A DNA stretch of 9,115 bases. Source: a bacterium. GTDB lineage: Bacteria; NPL-UPA2; JAGMAN01. The stretch covers positions 1 to 9,115 of the forward strand of contig JAGMAN010000088.1 of the NCBI GenBank assembly GCA_023130215.1, given 5' to 3'. The notes below the pieces were generated by a model. The model was not told where the DNA came from. It worked only from the letters and a program-made list of their open reading frames with translations, and searched no databases. The translations under genes and the position numbers were made by a program. How positions within the stretch are numbered: position 1 is the first letter of the stretch; each line of letters starts with the position of its first letter. Below, one piece after another: positions 1-6,850 of this stretch.

Positions 1-13
1 ATCGCGAAGCGAT
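1..13. repeat. Truncated small palindrome ATCGC-GAA-GCGAT
   Basis: The window opens in a small hairpin: ATCGC at 1-5, loop GAA, GCGAT at 9-13. The left side is cut by the window edge, so the stem may be longer. The same word with one loop change (ATCGC-AAA-GCGAT) sits at 7869-7881 in the hairpin cluster after hflC. It lies in the short non-coding stretch before rpmA, where rplU would be expected just upstream. It may be a member of a dispersed palindromic repeat or chance. Confidence 0.4.
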
Positions 14-37
14 TTTCTTGTATTTGATTTGATGATG

Positions 38-45
38 GGGGTGAT
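38..45 (+). promoter_or_regulatory. Strong ribosome binding site of rpmA
   Basis: GGGGTGAT, preceded by another G, matches the anti-Shine-Dalgarno complement GGAGGTGAT at all but one position. It ends 5 nt before the ATG at 51. It fixes the L27 start and suits a highly translated ribosomal protein. Confidence 0.75.
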
Positions 46-50
46 TAGAG

Positions 51-311
51 ATGGCTCATAAGAAGGGGCTGGGCTCATCAAGGAACGGGCGCGATAGTCA
101 AGCTCAACGGCTTGGAGTGAAGCGTTTCGGAGGTCAGTTTGTCTCAGCCGGCAGCATCCTGGTTAGACAGCGGGGAACGAAATTCAGGCCAGGTCGTAAT
201 GTCGGTAGAGGGAGAGACGATACTCTCTTTGCTCTTCAGGATGGATTGGTTCGTTTTGAGCGAGCGGGGAAGAGGACAAGGCAGATCAGCATCTATGCCG
301 AAGCGACCTAA
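51..311 (+). CDS. rpmA: 50S ribosomal protein L27
   Basis: Ribosomal protein L27 of the large subunit, whose N-terminal tail reaches toward the peptidyl transferase centre. The 86-residue product begins [16 protein letters not shown] and continues with the family core [39 protein letters not shown]. It starts directly at MAHKKG, so it lacks the cleavable N-terminal extension of Firmicutes L27 that is removed by the Prp protease, and no Prp gene is visible. Length is normal for the family. It is probably preceded by rplU outside the window. The stop codon lies 2 nt before the proB start, with no obgE between them. Confidence 0.98.
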   Translation: MAHKKGLGSSRNGRDSQAQRLGVKRFGGQFVSAGSILVRQRGTKFRPGRNVGRGRDDTLFALQDGLVRFERAGKRTRQISIYAEAT

Positions 312-313
312 CG

Positions 314-1438
314 GTGGACAGAAAGGATATATTAAAGGATATCAAGCGAGTGGTAGTCAAGGTGGGGACAGCCCTCATCGGCTCTCCCACTACGGGGCTG
401 AATTCTGATAGAGTGGAAAAGCTGGTAGATGAGGTAGCCGCTTTACGCCACTCCAGGGTGGAGGTCATCCTGGTAACCTCTGGTGCCATTGGGGCAGGGA
501 TGAGGGAACTGGGACTAAGCGTCCGACCAAAAACCATCCCTCAAAAGCAGGCCGCTGCCGCTGTTGGGCAGAGTCGTCTTATGCACCTCTATGAACAGCT
601 CTTTCAGAAGAGGGGTTACTTAGTTGCTCAGATACTGCTCACCCAGGACGACTTCAATGATAGAAGACGTTATCTGAATGCCCGCCATACTTTGATGACT
701 TTGCTCAAGTTCAAGGTCATCCCTATCATAAATGAGAATGATTCGGTAGCCGTGGAGGAAATTAAATTTGGCGATAACGACACCCTATCGGCTCTTGTCA
801 CTAACCTCATTGAGGCAGACCTACTCATCCTCCTCTCAGACATTGATGGATTATATACGGCTGACCCCCACAAGAAGAGGGAAGCAAGACTGATCCCGGT
901 GGTTGAGGCAGTTGATTCCAGAATGGAAGAGTTGGCTGGTGGAGCGGCGGAGCCTACCTCTGCCGGGGGGATGCACACCAAGCTACAGGCAGCTAAGATC
1001 GTTACTGGCTCAGGGGAGCCAATGGTCATCGCCAATGGCAACGCTTCCCGCGTAATTCAAAGGATTTTAGATGGAGAAGAGCTCGGAACTTTGTTCCTGC
1101 CCAGGCGTGAGAAGATAGCCAGCCGTAAAAGGTGGATTGCTTTCACCCTTCCGCAACAGGGCAAGATATTCATTGACCAGGGAGCTAAAGAGGCCTTGAA
1201 GCTTAAGGGAAAGAGCCTGCTTCCCAGCGGTATTGTGAGAGTGGAAGGTAAATTTGACGGGGGGGATGCGGTAAGCATTATTGATGGCAATAACCGGGAG
1301 TTTGCCCGGGGACTGAGCAATTATTCCGGAGAGGAAGCAGATAAGATAAAGGGAGTGAAGACTAAGGATATCAAATCCATTCTTGGTTATAAGCCTTACG
1401 ATGAAGTAATCCATCGGGATAATTTAGTAATACTATGA
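314..1438 (+). CDS. proB: Glutamate 5-kinase with C-terminal PUA domain
   Basis: Catalyses ATP-dependent phosphorylation of L-glutamate to glutamyl 5-phosphate, the first step of proline synthesis in the cytosol. The 374-residue protein has the amino-acid-kinase domain at about 10-260: KRVVVKVGT (11-19), VTSGAIGAG (54-62), IINENDSVAVEEI (138-150), FGDNDTLSAL (152-161), LLSDIDGLYTADP (173-185) and a GGMHTKLQAA motif (218-227). A PUA domain follows at about 280-360 (LPSGIVRVEG, RGLSNYSGEE). Length is close to E. coli ProB (367). I chose the GTG start at 314, 2 nt after rpmA, because it gives the usual short lead before KRVVVKVG. It has no clear Shine-Dalgarno sequence, so translation is probably coupled to rpmA. 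The end overlaps proA as ATGA. Confidence 0.97.
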   Translation: MDRKDILKDIKRVVVKVGTALIGSPTTGLNSDRVEKLVDEVAALRHSRVEVILVTSGAIGAGMRELGLSVRPKTIPQKQAAAAVGQSRLMHLYEQLFQKRGYLVAQILLTQDDFNDRRRYLNARHTLMTLLKFKVIPIINENDSVAVEEIKFGDNDTLSALVTNLIEADLLILLSDIDGLYTADPHKKREARLIPVVEAVDSRMEELAGGAAEPTSAGGMHTKLQAAKIVTGSGEPMVIANGNASRVIQRILDGEELGTLFLPRREKIASRKRWIAFTLPQQGKIFIDQGAKEALKLKGKSLLPSGIVRVEGKFDGGDAVSIIDGNNREFARGLSNYSGEEADKIKGVKTKDIKSILGYKPYDEVIHRDNLVIL

Positions 1439-2691
1439 GTCTCAAAAATGAAATGTTGGCTATGGCTCAGGGGGCGAGGAAGGCGGCGAGAGAATTAGCC
1501 TGTGCCTCGACAGAGACCAAGAACCGGGCCTTACTGTCTATGGCCAATGGGCTTAGGAAAAGCGAAAAAAACATTCTAACTGAGAACGAAAAGGATGTGA
1601 AGGGGGCTGATGAAAAAGGCTTACCCAAGGCTTTAGTTGACCGGCTGCTTCTAAATTCATCTCGAATCGAAAGCATGGCAGGCGGTTTAGAGGAAGTAGC
1701 TAAGCTTCCTGACCCGGTGGGCGAGGTCATTAAGATGTGGAAGCGGCCCAATGGCCTGGAGATCGGGAAGAGGCGGGTGCCCATCGGGGTGATTGCCCTT
1801 ATTTATGAAGCCAGGCCAAATGTTACTGCTGATTCAAGTGGACTTTCGCTCAAGGCAGGAAATGCTATTATCCTGAGAGGCGGTTCGGAGGCAATTCATT
1901 CCAATTTAGCCATTGCCCGGGTCTTATCGGAGGAAGCTTCCCGAGCTGGACTTCCCGAAGAGGCTATCCAGCTAATTAAGACCACCGATCGAGAAGCAGT
2001 CAGGGAACTTCTCAAGCTAAATGAGTTCATTGACCTAATTATTCCCCGGGGGGGAGAGAGTTTAATTAAGACGGTGGTGGAAGAATCCACTATTCCGGTT
2101 ATCAAACATTACAAGGGAATATGCCACACTTATGTAGACGAGTTTGCAGATCTGGGTATGGCTATGAATATCTCCTTCAACGCCAAGGTCCAGCGACCGG
2201 GAGTCTGTAATGCTATGGAGACACTTCTGGTTCACCGGGCTATAGCCAGGCAGTTTCTCCCCACCATGCTCAAGAAATTCCAGGAGTCTGGGGTAGAGGT
2301 GAGAGGCTGCCAAGAGGTGAGAAAGATCGTCCCGGAGACAAAGGAGGCTACCGAGGAGGACTGGAAGACGGAGTACCTGGATTTAGTGCTTTCGGTAAAG
2401 GTAGTCTCCAGCCTGAAAGAGGCCATAGAGCATATCCATAAATATGGGTCCAACCACTCAGAGGCAATCGTTACCGAGAATTGTCGAGCCGCTAAGAAAT
2501 TTTTAGATGAAGTGGATGCGGCGGCTGTCTATGTGAATGCTTCCACCCGTTTCACCGATGGAGGGGAGTTTGGCTTAGGGGCAGAGATAGGAATCAGCAC
2601 CGAGAAGATCCATGCTCGTGGCCCCATGGGCCTGGAGGAGCTGTGCACCTATAAATACATTATTTATGGAGAAGGTCAAATAAGGCAGTAA
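1435..2691 (+). CDS. proA: Glutamate-5-semialdehyde dehydrogenase (gamma-glutamyl phosphate reductase)
   Basis: NADPH-dependent reduction of glutamyl 5-phosphate to glutamate 5-semialdehyde, the second step of proline synthesis. It uses the unstable product of ProB next door. The 418-residue protein is full length and belongs to the aldehyde dehydrogenase fold. Visible motifs are IGVIALIYEARPNVTADSS (117-135), LKAGNAIILRGGSEA (139-153), IDLIIPRGGESLI (199-211), HYKGICHTYVD (225-235) and RPGVCNAMETLLVH (254-267) with the predicted catalytic Cys258. The C-terminal signature AAAVYVNASTRFTDGGEFGLGAEIGIST is at 362-389. The ATG overlaps the proB stop (ATGA), with no strong ribosome binding site, pointing to coupled translation. 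I see no sign of damage. Confidence 0.98.
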   Translation: MSLKNEMLAMAQGARKAARELACASTETKNRALLSMANGLRKSEKNILTENEKDVKGADEKGLPKALVDRLLLNSSRIESMAGGLEEVAKLPDPVGEVIKMWKRPNGLEIGKRRVPIGVIALIYEARPNVTADSSGLSLKAGNAIILRGGSEAIHSNLAIARVLSEEASRAGLPEEAIQLIKTTDREAVRELLKLNEFIDLIIPRGGESLIKTVVEESTIPVIKHYKGICHTYVDEFADLGMAMNISFNAKVQRPGVCNAMETLLVHRAIARQFLPTMLKKFQESGVEVRGCQEVRKIVPETKEATEEDWKTEYLDLVLSVKVVSSLKEAIEHIHKYGSNHSEAIVTENCRAAKKFLDEVDAAAVYVNASTRFTDGGEFGLGAEIGISTEKIHARGPMGLEELCTYKYIIYGEGQIRQ

Positions 2692-2706
2692 AATCATATT
2701 AATCCT

Positions 2707-3303
2707 ATGCGTATTGGCATATTGGGGGGAACTTTTAATCCCATTCATTATGGCCATTTGCTGGTGGCCGCTGAAGTCAGAGAGAAGTTTGATTTAGAGA
2801 AGGTGCTTTTTGTTCCCTCTGCCTCCCCTCCCCACAAGAACCATCCCGATATCGCTCCTCCCAGACACCGTTATCAGATGACCGTCTTAGCCACCCGGTC
2901 CAATCCCTTCTTTTCAGTCTCTGATCTGGAATTGCAGCGGCCTGGTAAGTCTTATTCGATAGAGACAGTTAAGGAACTCCTTAATATCTATGGAAAGGAT
3001 AGCGGACTTTATTTCATTACTGGAACTGACGCCATATTGGAGATATTTACCTGGAAGGATAGGGAAGAGTTACTCAAGCTCTGCCAGTTCATCGTGGCTA
3101 CCAGACCGGGATTTGATGCGGGAAAGATAGAAAGAACAATCCTCAAGCGGATTCACCTCTTAAAGACACCCGGCTTAGATATTTCCTCCACCGATATCCG
3201 TAGCCGAATAAGGGAGGGAAGAACCATTAAATACTTATTGCCGGAGAAGGTGGAAGAATATATTTATGAGCATGGATTATATAGGACAGGGAAAATAAGG
3301 TGA
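2707..3303 (+). CDS. nadD: Nicotinate-nucleotide adenylyltransferase
   Basis: Transfers AMP from ATP to nicotinate mononucleotide to make deamido-NAD, in cytosolic NAD synthesis. The 198-residue protein has the nucleotidyltransferase hallmarks GGTFNPIHYGH (7-17), PSASPPHK (37-44) and the C-terminal ISSTDIR (159-165). Length is usual for bacterial NadD. The ATG lies 15 nt after proA and is preceded by an A/T-rich gap without a clear Shine-Dalgarno sequence. Its stop overlaps the argS GTG start as GTGA. In many bacteria rsfS follows nadD in this context; here it is replaced by argS. Confidence 0.96.
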   Translation: MRIGILGGTFNPIHYGHLLVAAEVREKFDLEKVLFVPSASPPHKNHPDIAPPRHRYQMTVLATRSNPFFSVSDLELQRPGKSYSIETVKELLNIYGKDSGLYFITGTDAILEIFTWKDREELLKLCQFIVATRPGFDAGKIERTILKRIHLLKTPGLDISSTDIRSRIREGRTIKYLLPEKVEEYIYEHGLYRTGKIR

Positions 3304-5012
3304 CCAGGGAAATCAAAGAGGCAGTTGCCAGGCTGATAAGGGAAGGGATAGATAAAGCCAGGCGAAAGGGGGAGCTTGTCTCCTGTGATCTGCCTGACAT
3401 TACTTTAGAGATACCGTCGGAAAGAAATCATGGGGATTTAGCCACCAGCATTGCCCTTCGGCTATCCAGTCATCTGAACCTACCTCCGAGGAAAGTAGCT
3501 GAGGTCATTGTCAAACATGTCAAGGCTATTAGCCCCCAGCCTTCAAGACCCGTTAGAGATAAATTTCCCCTCGGCGGGTCAAGCATTATTAGCCAGATAG
3601 AAGTAGCTGGTCCCGGTTTTATCAATTTCTTTCTTGCTCGTGAGGCGCTTTACCCGGTGCTCGGAGATATTGAGGAGGAAGGAGCTAACTATGGCCGGTC
3701 AAATTTAGGCAAGGGGAAGAAAGTGCTCATTGAGTTCGTCAGCGCCAATCCCACCGGTCCCCTGACCGTAGCTCATGGTAGACATGGAGCAGTGGGAGAT
3801 GCCTTAGCTAATATCCTCCAGATGGTTGGCTACGAAGTCCATCGGGAGTACTACTACAATGATGTGGGACATCAGATGGATATTTTGGGAAAATCGGTCC
3901 AGGCTCGTTACCGTCAGCTTCGGGGTGAGGAGAGCCCCTTCCCTGAAGATGGTTATAAAGGAAATTATATAACTGGTATTGCTCAGGAGATAGCCCGTGA
4001 ATGCGAAAATGTGGACCGGGGGGACTCAGGATTTTTCCGTAGCTTTGCTGAAGAGAAGATCCTTGAATCGATAAAGAAAGATTTAGAGGATTTCGGACTA
4101 AAATTTGATGATTGGATTAAGGAGAAAGACATCTATGAGAGCGGGCAGGTTAAGAAGACGCTGGAAAGATTAAGGAAGGAAGGGCACATTTACCAGAAGG
4201 AAGGGGCTCTCTGGTTTCGCTCATCACACTTTGGTGATGAGAAGGATAGGGTAGTGGAGAAAAGTGATGGACAGCCAACCTATCTTGCTCCTGATATTGC
4301 CTACCATCAAAATAAATATGAAAGGGGTTTCCACTGCCTTATTGATATCTTAGGTCCTGATCATCACGGATATGTGGAACGGCTCAAAGCGGCAATAGAA
4401 GCCCTCGGACATGAGAAGGATAGCCTCAAAGTCATTATCTTACAGTTAGTGAGTCTTTACCGGGGGAAAGAGAAACTGCCTATGTCCACCAGGGCCGGTG
4501 AATTCATTGCCCTGCGCCAGGTGCTGGATGAGGTAGGTAAAGATGCGGCCCGTTTCTTCTTCTTGATGCGCACTACGAATAGCCATCTTAATTTTGACCT
4601 TGACTTAGCCAAAAGTCAGTCAACCGAGAATCCCGTCTATTATGTCCAGTATGCCCATGCCCGAATCTGTAGCATTCTCGACTTTGCGGCCAAGAGGGGG
4701 GTTGAGGTAAAGAAAGTAGAGGAAGTGGACTTATCTCTTCTAAAAGAGAAAGAAGAACTGGAAATGCTCAAGACCCTGGCTCAGTTTCCCGAGGTGGTAG
4801 AGAGCTGTGCGCGGGCTTTGGAGCCACAGGGGCTCAGCAGCTATCTTCAGGAGCTGGCTGGCGGACTACACAACTTCTACACTAAATTCCGGGTAATTGG
4901 CCCGGGGGATGGAAACTTAGGTTCGGCTCGTCTGATTCTGGTAAAAGCAGTGAGGACAACCTTACGGAATGGTCTCCGTCTGTTAGGTGTCTCTGCACCG
5001 GAGAAGATGTAA
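3300..5012 (+). CDS. argS: Arginyl-tRNA synthetase
   Basis: Charges tRNA-Arg with arginine; class I, cytosolic. The 570-residue product has the N-terminal additional domain (about 1-115, ending EVAGPGFINFF), the Rossmann catalytic domain starting FVSANPTGPLTVAHGRHGAVGD (146-167), the motifs YYYNDVGHQMD (184-194), GQPTYLAPDIAYH (324-336) and LGPDHHGYVERLKAA (351-365), the KMSK-equivalent LPMSTRAGEF (393-402), and a complete DALR anticodon-binding domain (about 447-570, ending SAPEKM). Two oddities stand out. The HxGH signature reads TVAH at 156-159. Residues 77-96 are an extra 20-residue stretch encoded by a DNA segment bounded by 8-bp direct repeats (see repeat at 3527-3594). GTG start at 3300 overlaps the nadD stop. 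The reading frame is intact, so the enzyme is probably functional. Confidence 0.97.
   Translation: MTREIKEAVARLIREGIDKARRKGELVSCDLPDITLEIPSERNHGDLATSIALRLSSHLNLPPRKVAEVIVKHVKAISPQPSRPVRDKFPLGGSSIISQIEVAGPGFINFFLAREALYPVLGDIEEEGANYGRSNLGKGKKVLIEFVSANPTGPLTVAHGRHGAVGDALANILQMVGYEVHREYYYNDVGHQMDILGKSVQARYRQLRGEESPFPEDGYKGNYITGIAQEIARECENVDRGDSGFFRSFAEEKILESIKKDLEDFGLKFDDWIKEKDIYESGQVKKTLERLRKEGHIYQKEGALWFRSSHFGDEKDRVVEKSDGQPTYLAPDIAYHQNKYERGFHCLIDILGPDHHGYVERLKAAIEALGHEKDSLKVIILQLVSLYRGKEKLPMSTRAGEFIALRQVLDEVGKDAARFFFLMRTTNSHLNFDLDLAKSQSTENPVYYVQYAHARICSILDFAAKRGVEVKKVEEVDLSLLKEKEELEMLKTLAQFPEVVESCARALEPQGLSSYLQELAGGLHNFYTKFRVIGPGDGNLGSARLILVKAVRTTLRNGLRLLGVSAPEKM
3527..3594. mobile_element. Small in-frame insertion in argS flanked by 8-bp direct repeats
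   Basis: TATTAGCC occurs at 3527-3534 and again at 3587-3594, exactly 60 bp apart, which is 20 codons. The 52 bp between contain the inverted repeat GACCCG (3547-3552) / CGGGTC (3575-3580) and the core GTTAGAGA (3552-3559) followed by AATT. Removing 60 bp restores the protein text VKAISQIEVAGPGFINF, the spacing expected of the ArgRS N-terminal domain. This resembles the palindromic elements known to insert in frame within Rickettsia genes. The target-duplication reading is inference; a slip-derived duplication is less likely because the inner 52 bp are not a repeat of neighbouring DNA. Confidence 0.6.
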
Positions 5013-5014
5013 AG

Positions 5015-5770
5015 ATGATAAACGGCAGATGCCAGGTTCTTGATCTTGGGTTTGTTGATTACCGAAAGACCTGGGATTTACAGAAGGAATTGGTGGAGAG
5101 GAGATTTCATCAGGAGGTTCCCGATACATTAATCCTGGTGGAACACCCTCCAGTCTTCACTATCGGTAGAAGTGGGAGCAGGAAGAATATCCACGTTTCA
5201 AATGAATATTTAGAAGTCCTTGGCATCCCTGTCTTAGAGGTAGATCGAGGTGGGGACATAACCTATCACGGGCCGGGCCAGCTCGTCGGCTATCCCATAT
5301 TGGACTTAACCGGACACGGGCGAGATGTCCATCTTCTGCTTCGTAGACTGGAGGAGGTCTTAATCAGACTATTAGCTGACCATGGAGTGGAGACTAAGAG
5401 AGAGGCTGGCTATACTGGTGTGTGGGTTGGCAATGAGAAGATTGCCTCCATTGGCATTGGGGTTCGTCGCTGGATAAGTTTCCACGGATTCTGTCTGAAT
5501 GTGAGTCCTGATATGAAATATTTTTCTATGATAACTCCCTGCGGAATTAGAGATAAGAGAATAACCTCACTAACTAAGTTAAAAGATAAAAGCAGAGAAG
5601 AGATTGACCTTCAGGAGATGAAAGAGAGACTAATTAGACACTTTGGGGATGTTTTCGCCATGGAGATGGAGCAAGAACGAGAAAAGGGGGAAAGATTCCC
5701 ATGCTTCCAGAAGGTTAGCTCCCCGGCTGAAGAAGAGATTGCCAGCCGAGCAGTCCAGACTCTACACTGA
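5015..5770 (+). CDS. lipB: Octanoyl-[acyl carrier protein]:protein N-octanoyltransferase
   Basis: Moves octanoate from acyl carrier protein to the lipoyl-domain lysine of target proteins, the first step of endogenous lipoate assembly before LipA adds sulfur. The 251-residue protein shows VEHPPVFTIGRSG (42-54), the family signature RGGDITYHGPGQLVGYPILDL (78-98), GNEKIASIGIGV (139-150) with the predicted active-site Lys142, and ITPCGI (173-178) with catalytic Cys176. The fold seems to end near residue 218; the remaining roughly 33 charged residues are longer than in E. coli LipB (213 residues in all) and have no recognised role. ATG lies 2 nt after argS. A lipoyl-domain acceptor gene is found at 8119, in a separate transcription unit. 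No lipA is in the window. Confidence 0.96.
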   Translation: MINGRCQVLDLGFVDYRKTWDLQKELVERRFHQEVPDTLILVEHPPVFTIGRSGSRKNIHVSNEYLEVLGIPVLEVDRGGDITYHGPGQLVGYPILDLTGHGRDVHLLLRRLEEVLIRLLADHGVETKREAGYTGVWVGNEKIASIGIGVRRWISFHGFCLNVSPDMKYFSMITPCGIRDKRITSLTKLKDKSREEIDLQEMKERLIRHFGDVFAMEMEQEREKGERFPCFQKVSSPAEEEIASRAVQTLH

Positions 5771-5795
5771 CTTAAATAATCTCACAATTTTTATC

Positions 5796-5824
5796 TTGCA
5801 TTCTTCAAAGAGTAGTGGTATATT
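5796..5824 (+). promoter_or_regulatory. Sigma-70-type promoter of hflKC
   Basis: A -35 box TTGCAT (5796-5801) and a -10 box TATATT (5819-5824) are separated by exactly 17 bp, in the only sizeable gap between lipB and hflK. Transcription would start near 5831, leaving a leader of about 20 nt. No terminator hairpin is visible after lipB, so read-through from the upstream operon is also possible. Confidence 0.65.
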
Positions 5825-5836
5825 TGAACCAGAAAG

Positions 5837-5846
5837 AAAGGAGGAG
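5837..5846 (+). promoter_or_regulatory. Strong ribosome binding site of hflK
   Basis: AAAGGAGGAG, with the AGGAGG core at 5839-5844, lies 7 nt before the ATG at 5852. It is one of the strongest ribosome binding sites in the window. It supports this start and an independently expressed hflKC unit. Confidence 0.8.
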
Positions 5847-5851
5847 TTAAA

Positions 5852-6850
5852 ATGGAATGGAAAGATGTTCGTGGAGTGGATGACATCATTGATATAGGCA
5901 AGAAGAAGTTTGGTAAGCCGGGAAGATTTGTACCGCTGGCCATCCTGGCCCTTTTGTTGCTCATTGGATTAAAGGGGACGATATATTCTATCGGTCCGGA
6001 TGAGGTGGGCGTGGTGCAAAGGTTTGGTAAATACCTCCATACCACCTCACCTGGCCTGCACGCAAAACTTCCCTTCGGCATTGAAAAGGTAACACCCCTC
6101 AAGGTAACCAAAGTATTTACAGAAGAATTTGGCCTGAGAACCCTGCGCGCCGGAGTAAGGACAGAATACTCTGCCCGTTCATATCTTGATGAATCCTTGA
6201 TGCTTACCGGAGACCTCAATATTTTAGATGTGCGCTGGATAGTGCAGTTTAAGGTCAAAGACGCCTTTAAGCTACTCTTTGAGACCAGAGACCCTCAGGA
6301 TAATGTTCGGGATATCTCCGAGGTAGTTATGCGCCGCCTTGTTGGTGATTATCGGGTAGATGAGGTGCTCACCATAGAGAGGGAGGAGATAGGCGATCTT
6401 GCCCAGATGGAGATACAGAAGATACTGGATAGTTATGGGACAGGAATTCAGATTGTTACTGTCAAGCTCCAGGACGTAAATCCCCCCGATGAGGTAAAGC
6501 CGGCCTTCAATGAGGTAAATGAAGCTAAACAGGAGAAGGAAAGGATGATCAACCAGGCCTGGGAGGCTTATAATAAGGTTATCCCTCGGGCGAAAGGTGA
6601 GGCAGAGAAGACGATCCGCGAGGCTGAAGGTTATCAGTTAGATAAGGTAAATCGGGCAAAGGGGGAGGCAGAGAGATTCTTGGCTACCTGGGGGGAATAT
6701 AAGAAGGCGCCCCGGATTACCCAGAAGAGGCTTTATTTAGAGACAATGGTGGAGGTCCTGCCAAGGGCAAAAGAGAAGTATATAATCGACCCCGAGCAGT
6801 CCTCTATTCTTCCGTTATTAAATATTGGCCAGAGAGGAGGGAGCAAATAA
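5852..6850 (+). CDS. hflK: SPFH/band 7 membrane protein HflK
   Basis: HflK forms with HflC a large membrane-anchored assembly that encloses and modulates the FtsH protease in bacteria where it has been studied. The 332-residue product has a short charged N-terminus, one membrane segment at about 26-46 (FVPLAILALLLLIGL), then an SPFH domain starting with SIGPDEVGVVQRFGKY (46-61) and PGLHAKLPFGIEKV (67-80). The NVRDISEVVMRRLVGDY (151-167) and VKLQDVNPPDEVKPAFNEVN (204-223) blocks are characteristic of HflK, followed by an Ala/Glu/Lys-rich helical stretch (about 224-290). It lacks the Gly-rich cytosolic N-terminus and is shorter than E. coli HflK. Its stop overlaps the hflC ATG by 1 nt. No ftsH is in the window. 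Confidence 0.94.
   Translation: MEWKDVRGVDDIIDIGKKKFGKPGRFVPLAILALLLLIGLKGTIYSIGPDEVGVVQRFGKYLHTTSPGLHAKLPFGIEKVTPLKVTKVFTEEFGLRTLRAGVRTEYSARSYLDESLMLTGDLNILDVRWIVQFKVKDAFKLLFETRDPQDNVRDISEVVMRRLVGDYRVDEVLTIEREEIGDLAQMEIQKILDSYGTGIQIVTVKLQDVNPPDEVKPAFNEVNEAKQEKERMINQAWEAYNKVIPRAKGEAEKTIREAEGYQLDKVNRAKGEAERFLATWGEYKKAPRITQKRLYLETMVEVLPRAKEKYIIDPEQSSILPLLNIGQRGGSK

Noticed and set aside
1-50. C-terminal end of rplU before rpmA
   Set aside because: None of the three forward frames shows recognisable L21 ending, and the stretch looks non-coding with a hairpin and a ribosome binding site.
350-352. GTG at 350 as alternative proB start, preceded by AAAGGA
   Set aside because: It would begin inside the conserved KRVVVKVG strand. 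The GTG at 314 gives the N-terminal lead seen in related glutamate kinases and a 2-nt spacing to rpmA.
670-1414. Long antisense open frames opposite proB, proA, hflK, hflC and the aminotransferase
   Set aside because: They lie opposite strongly conserved genes, show no family motifs and lack ribosome binding sites; they are by-products of the sense codon use.
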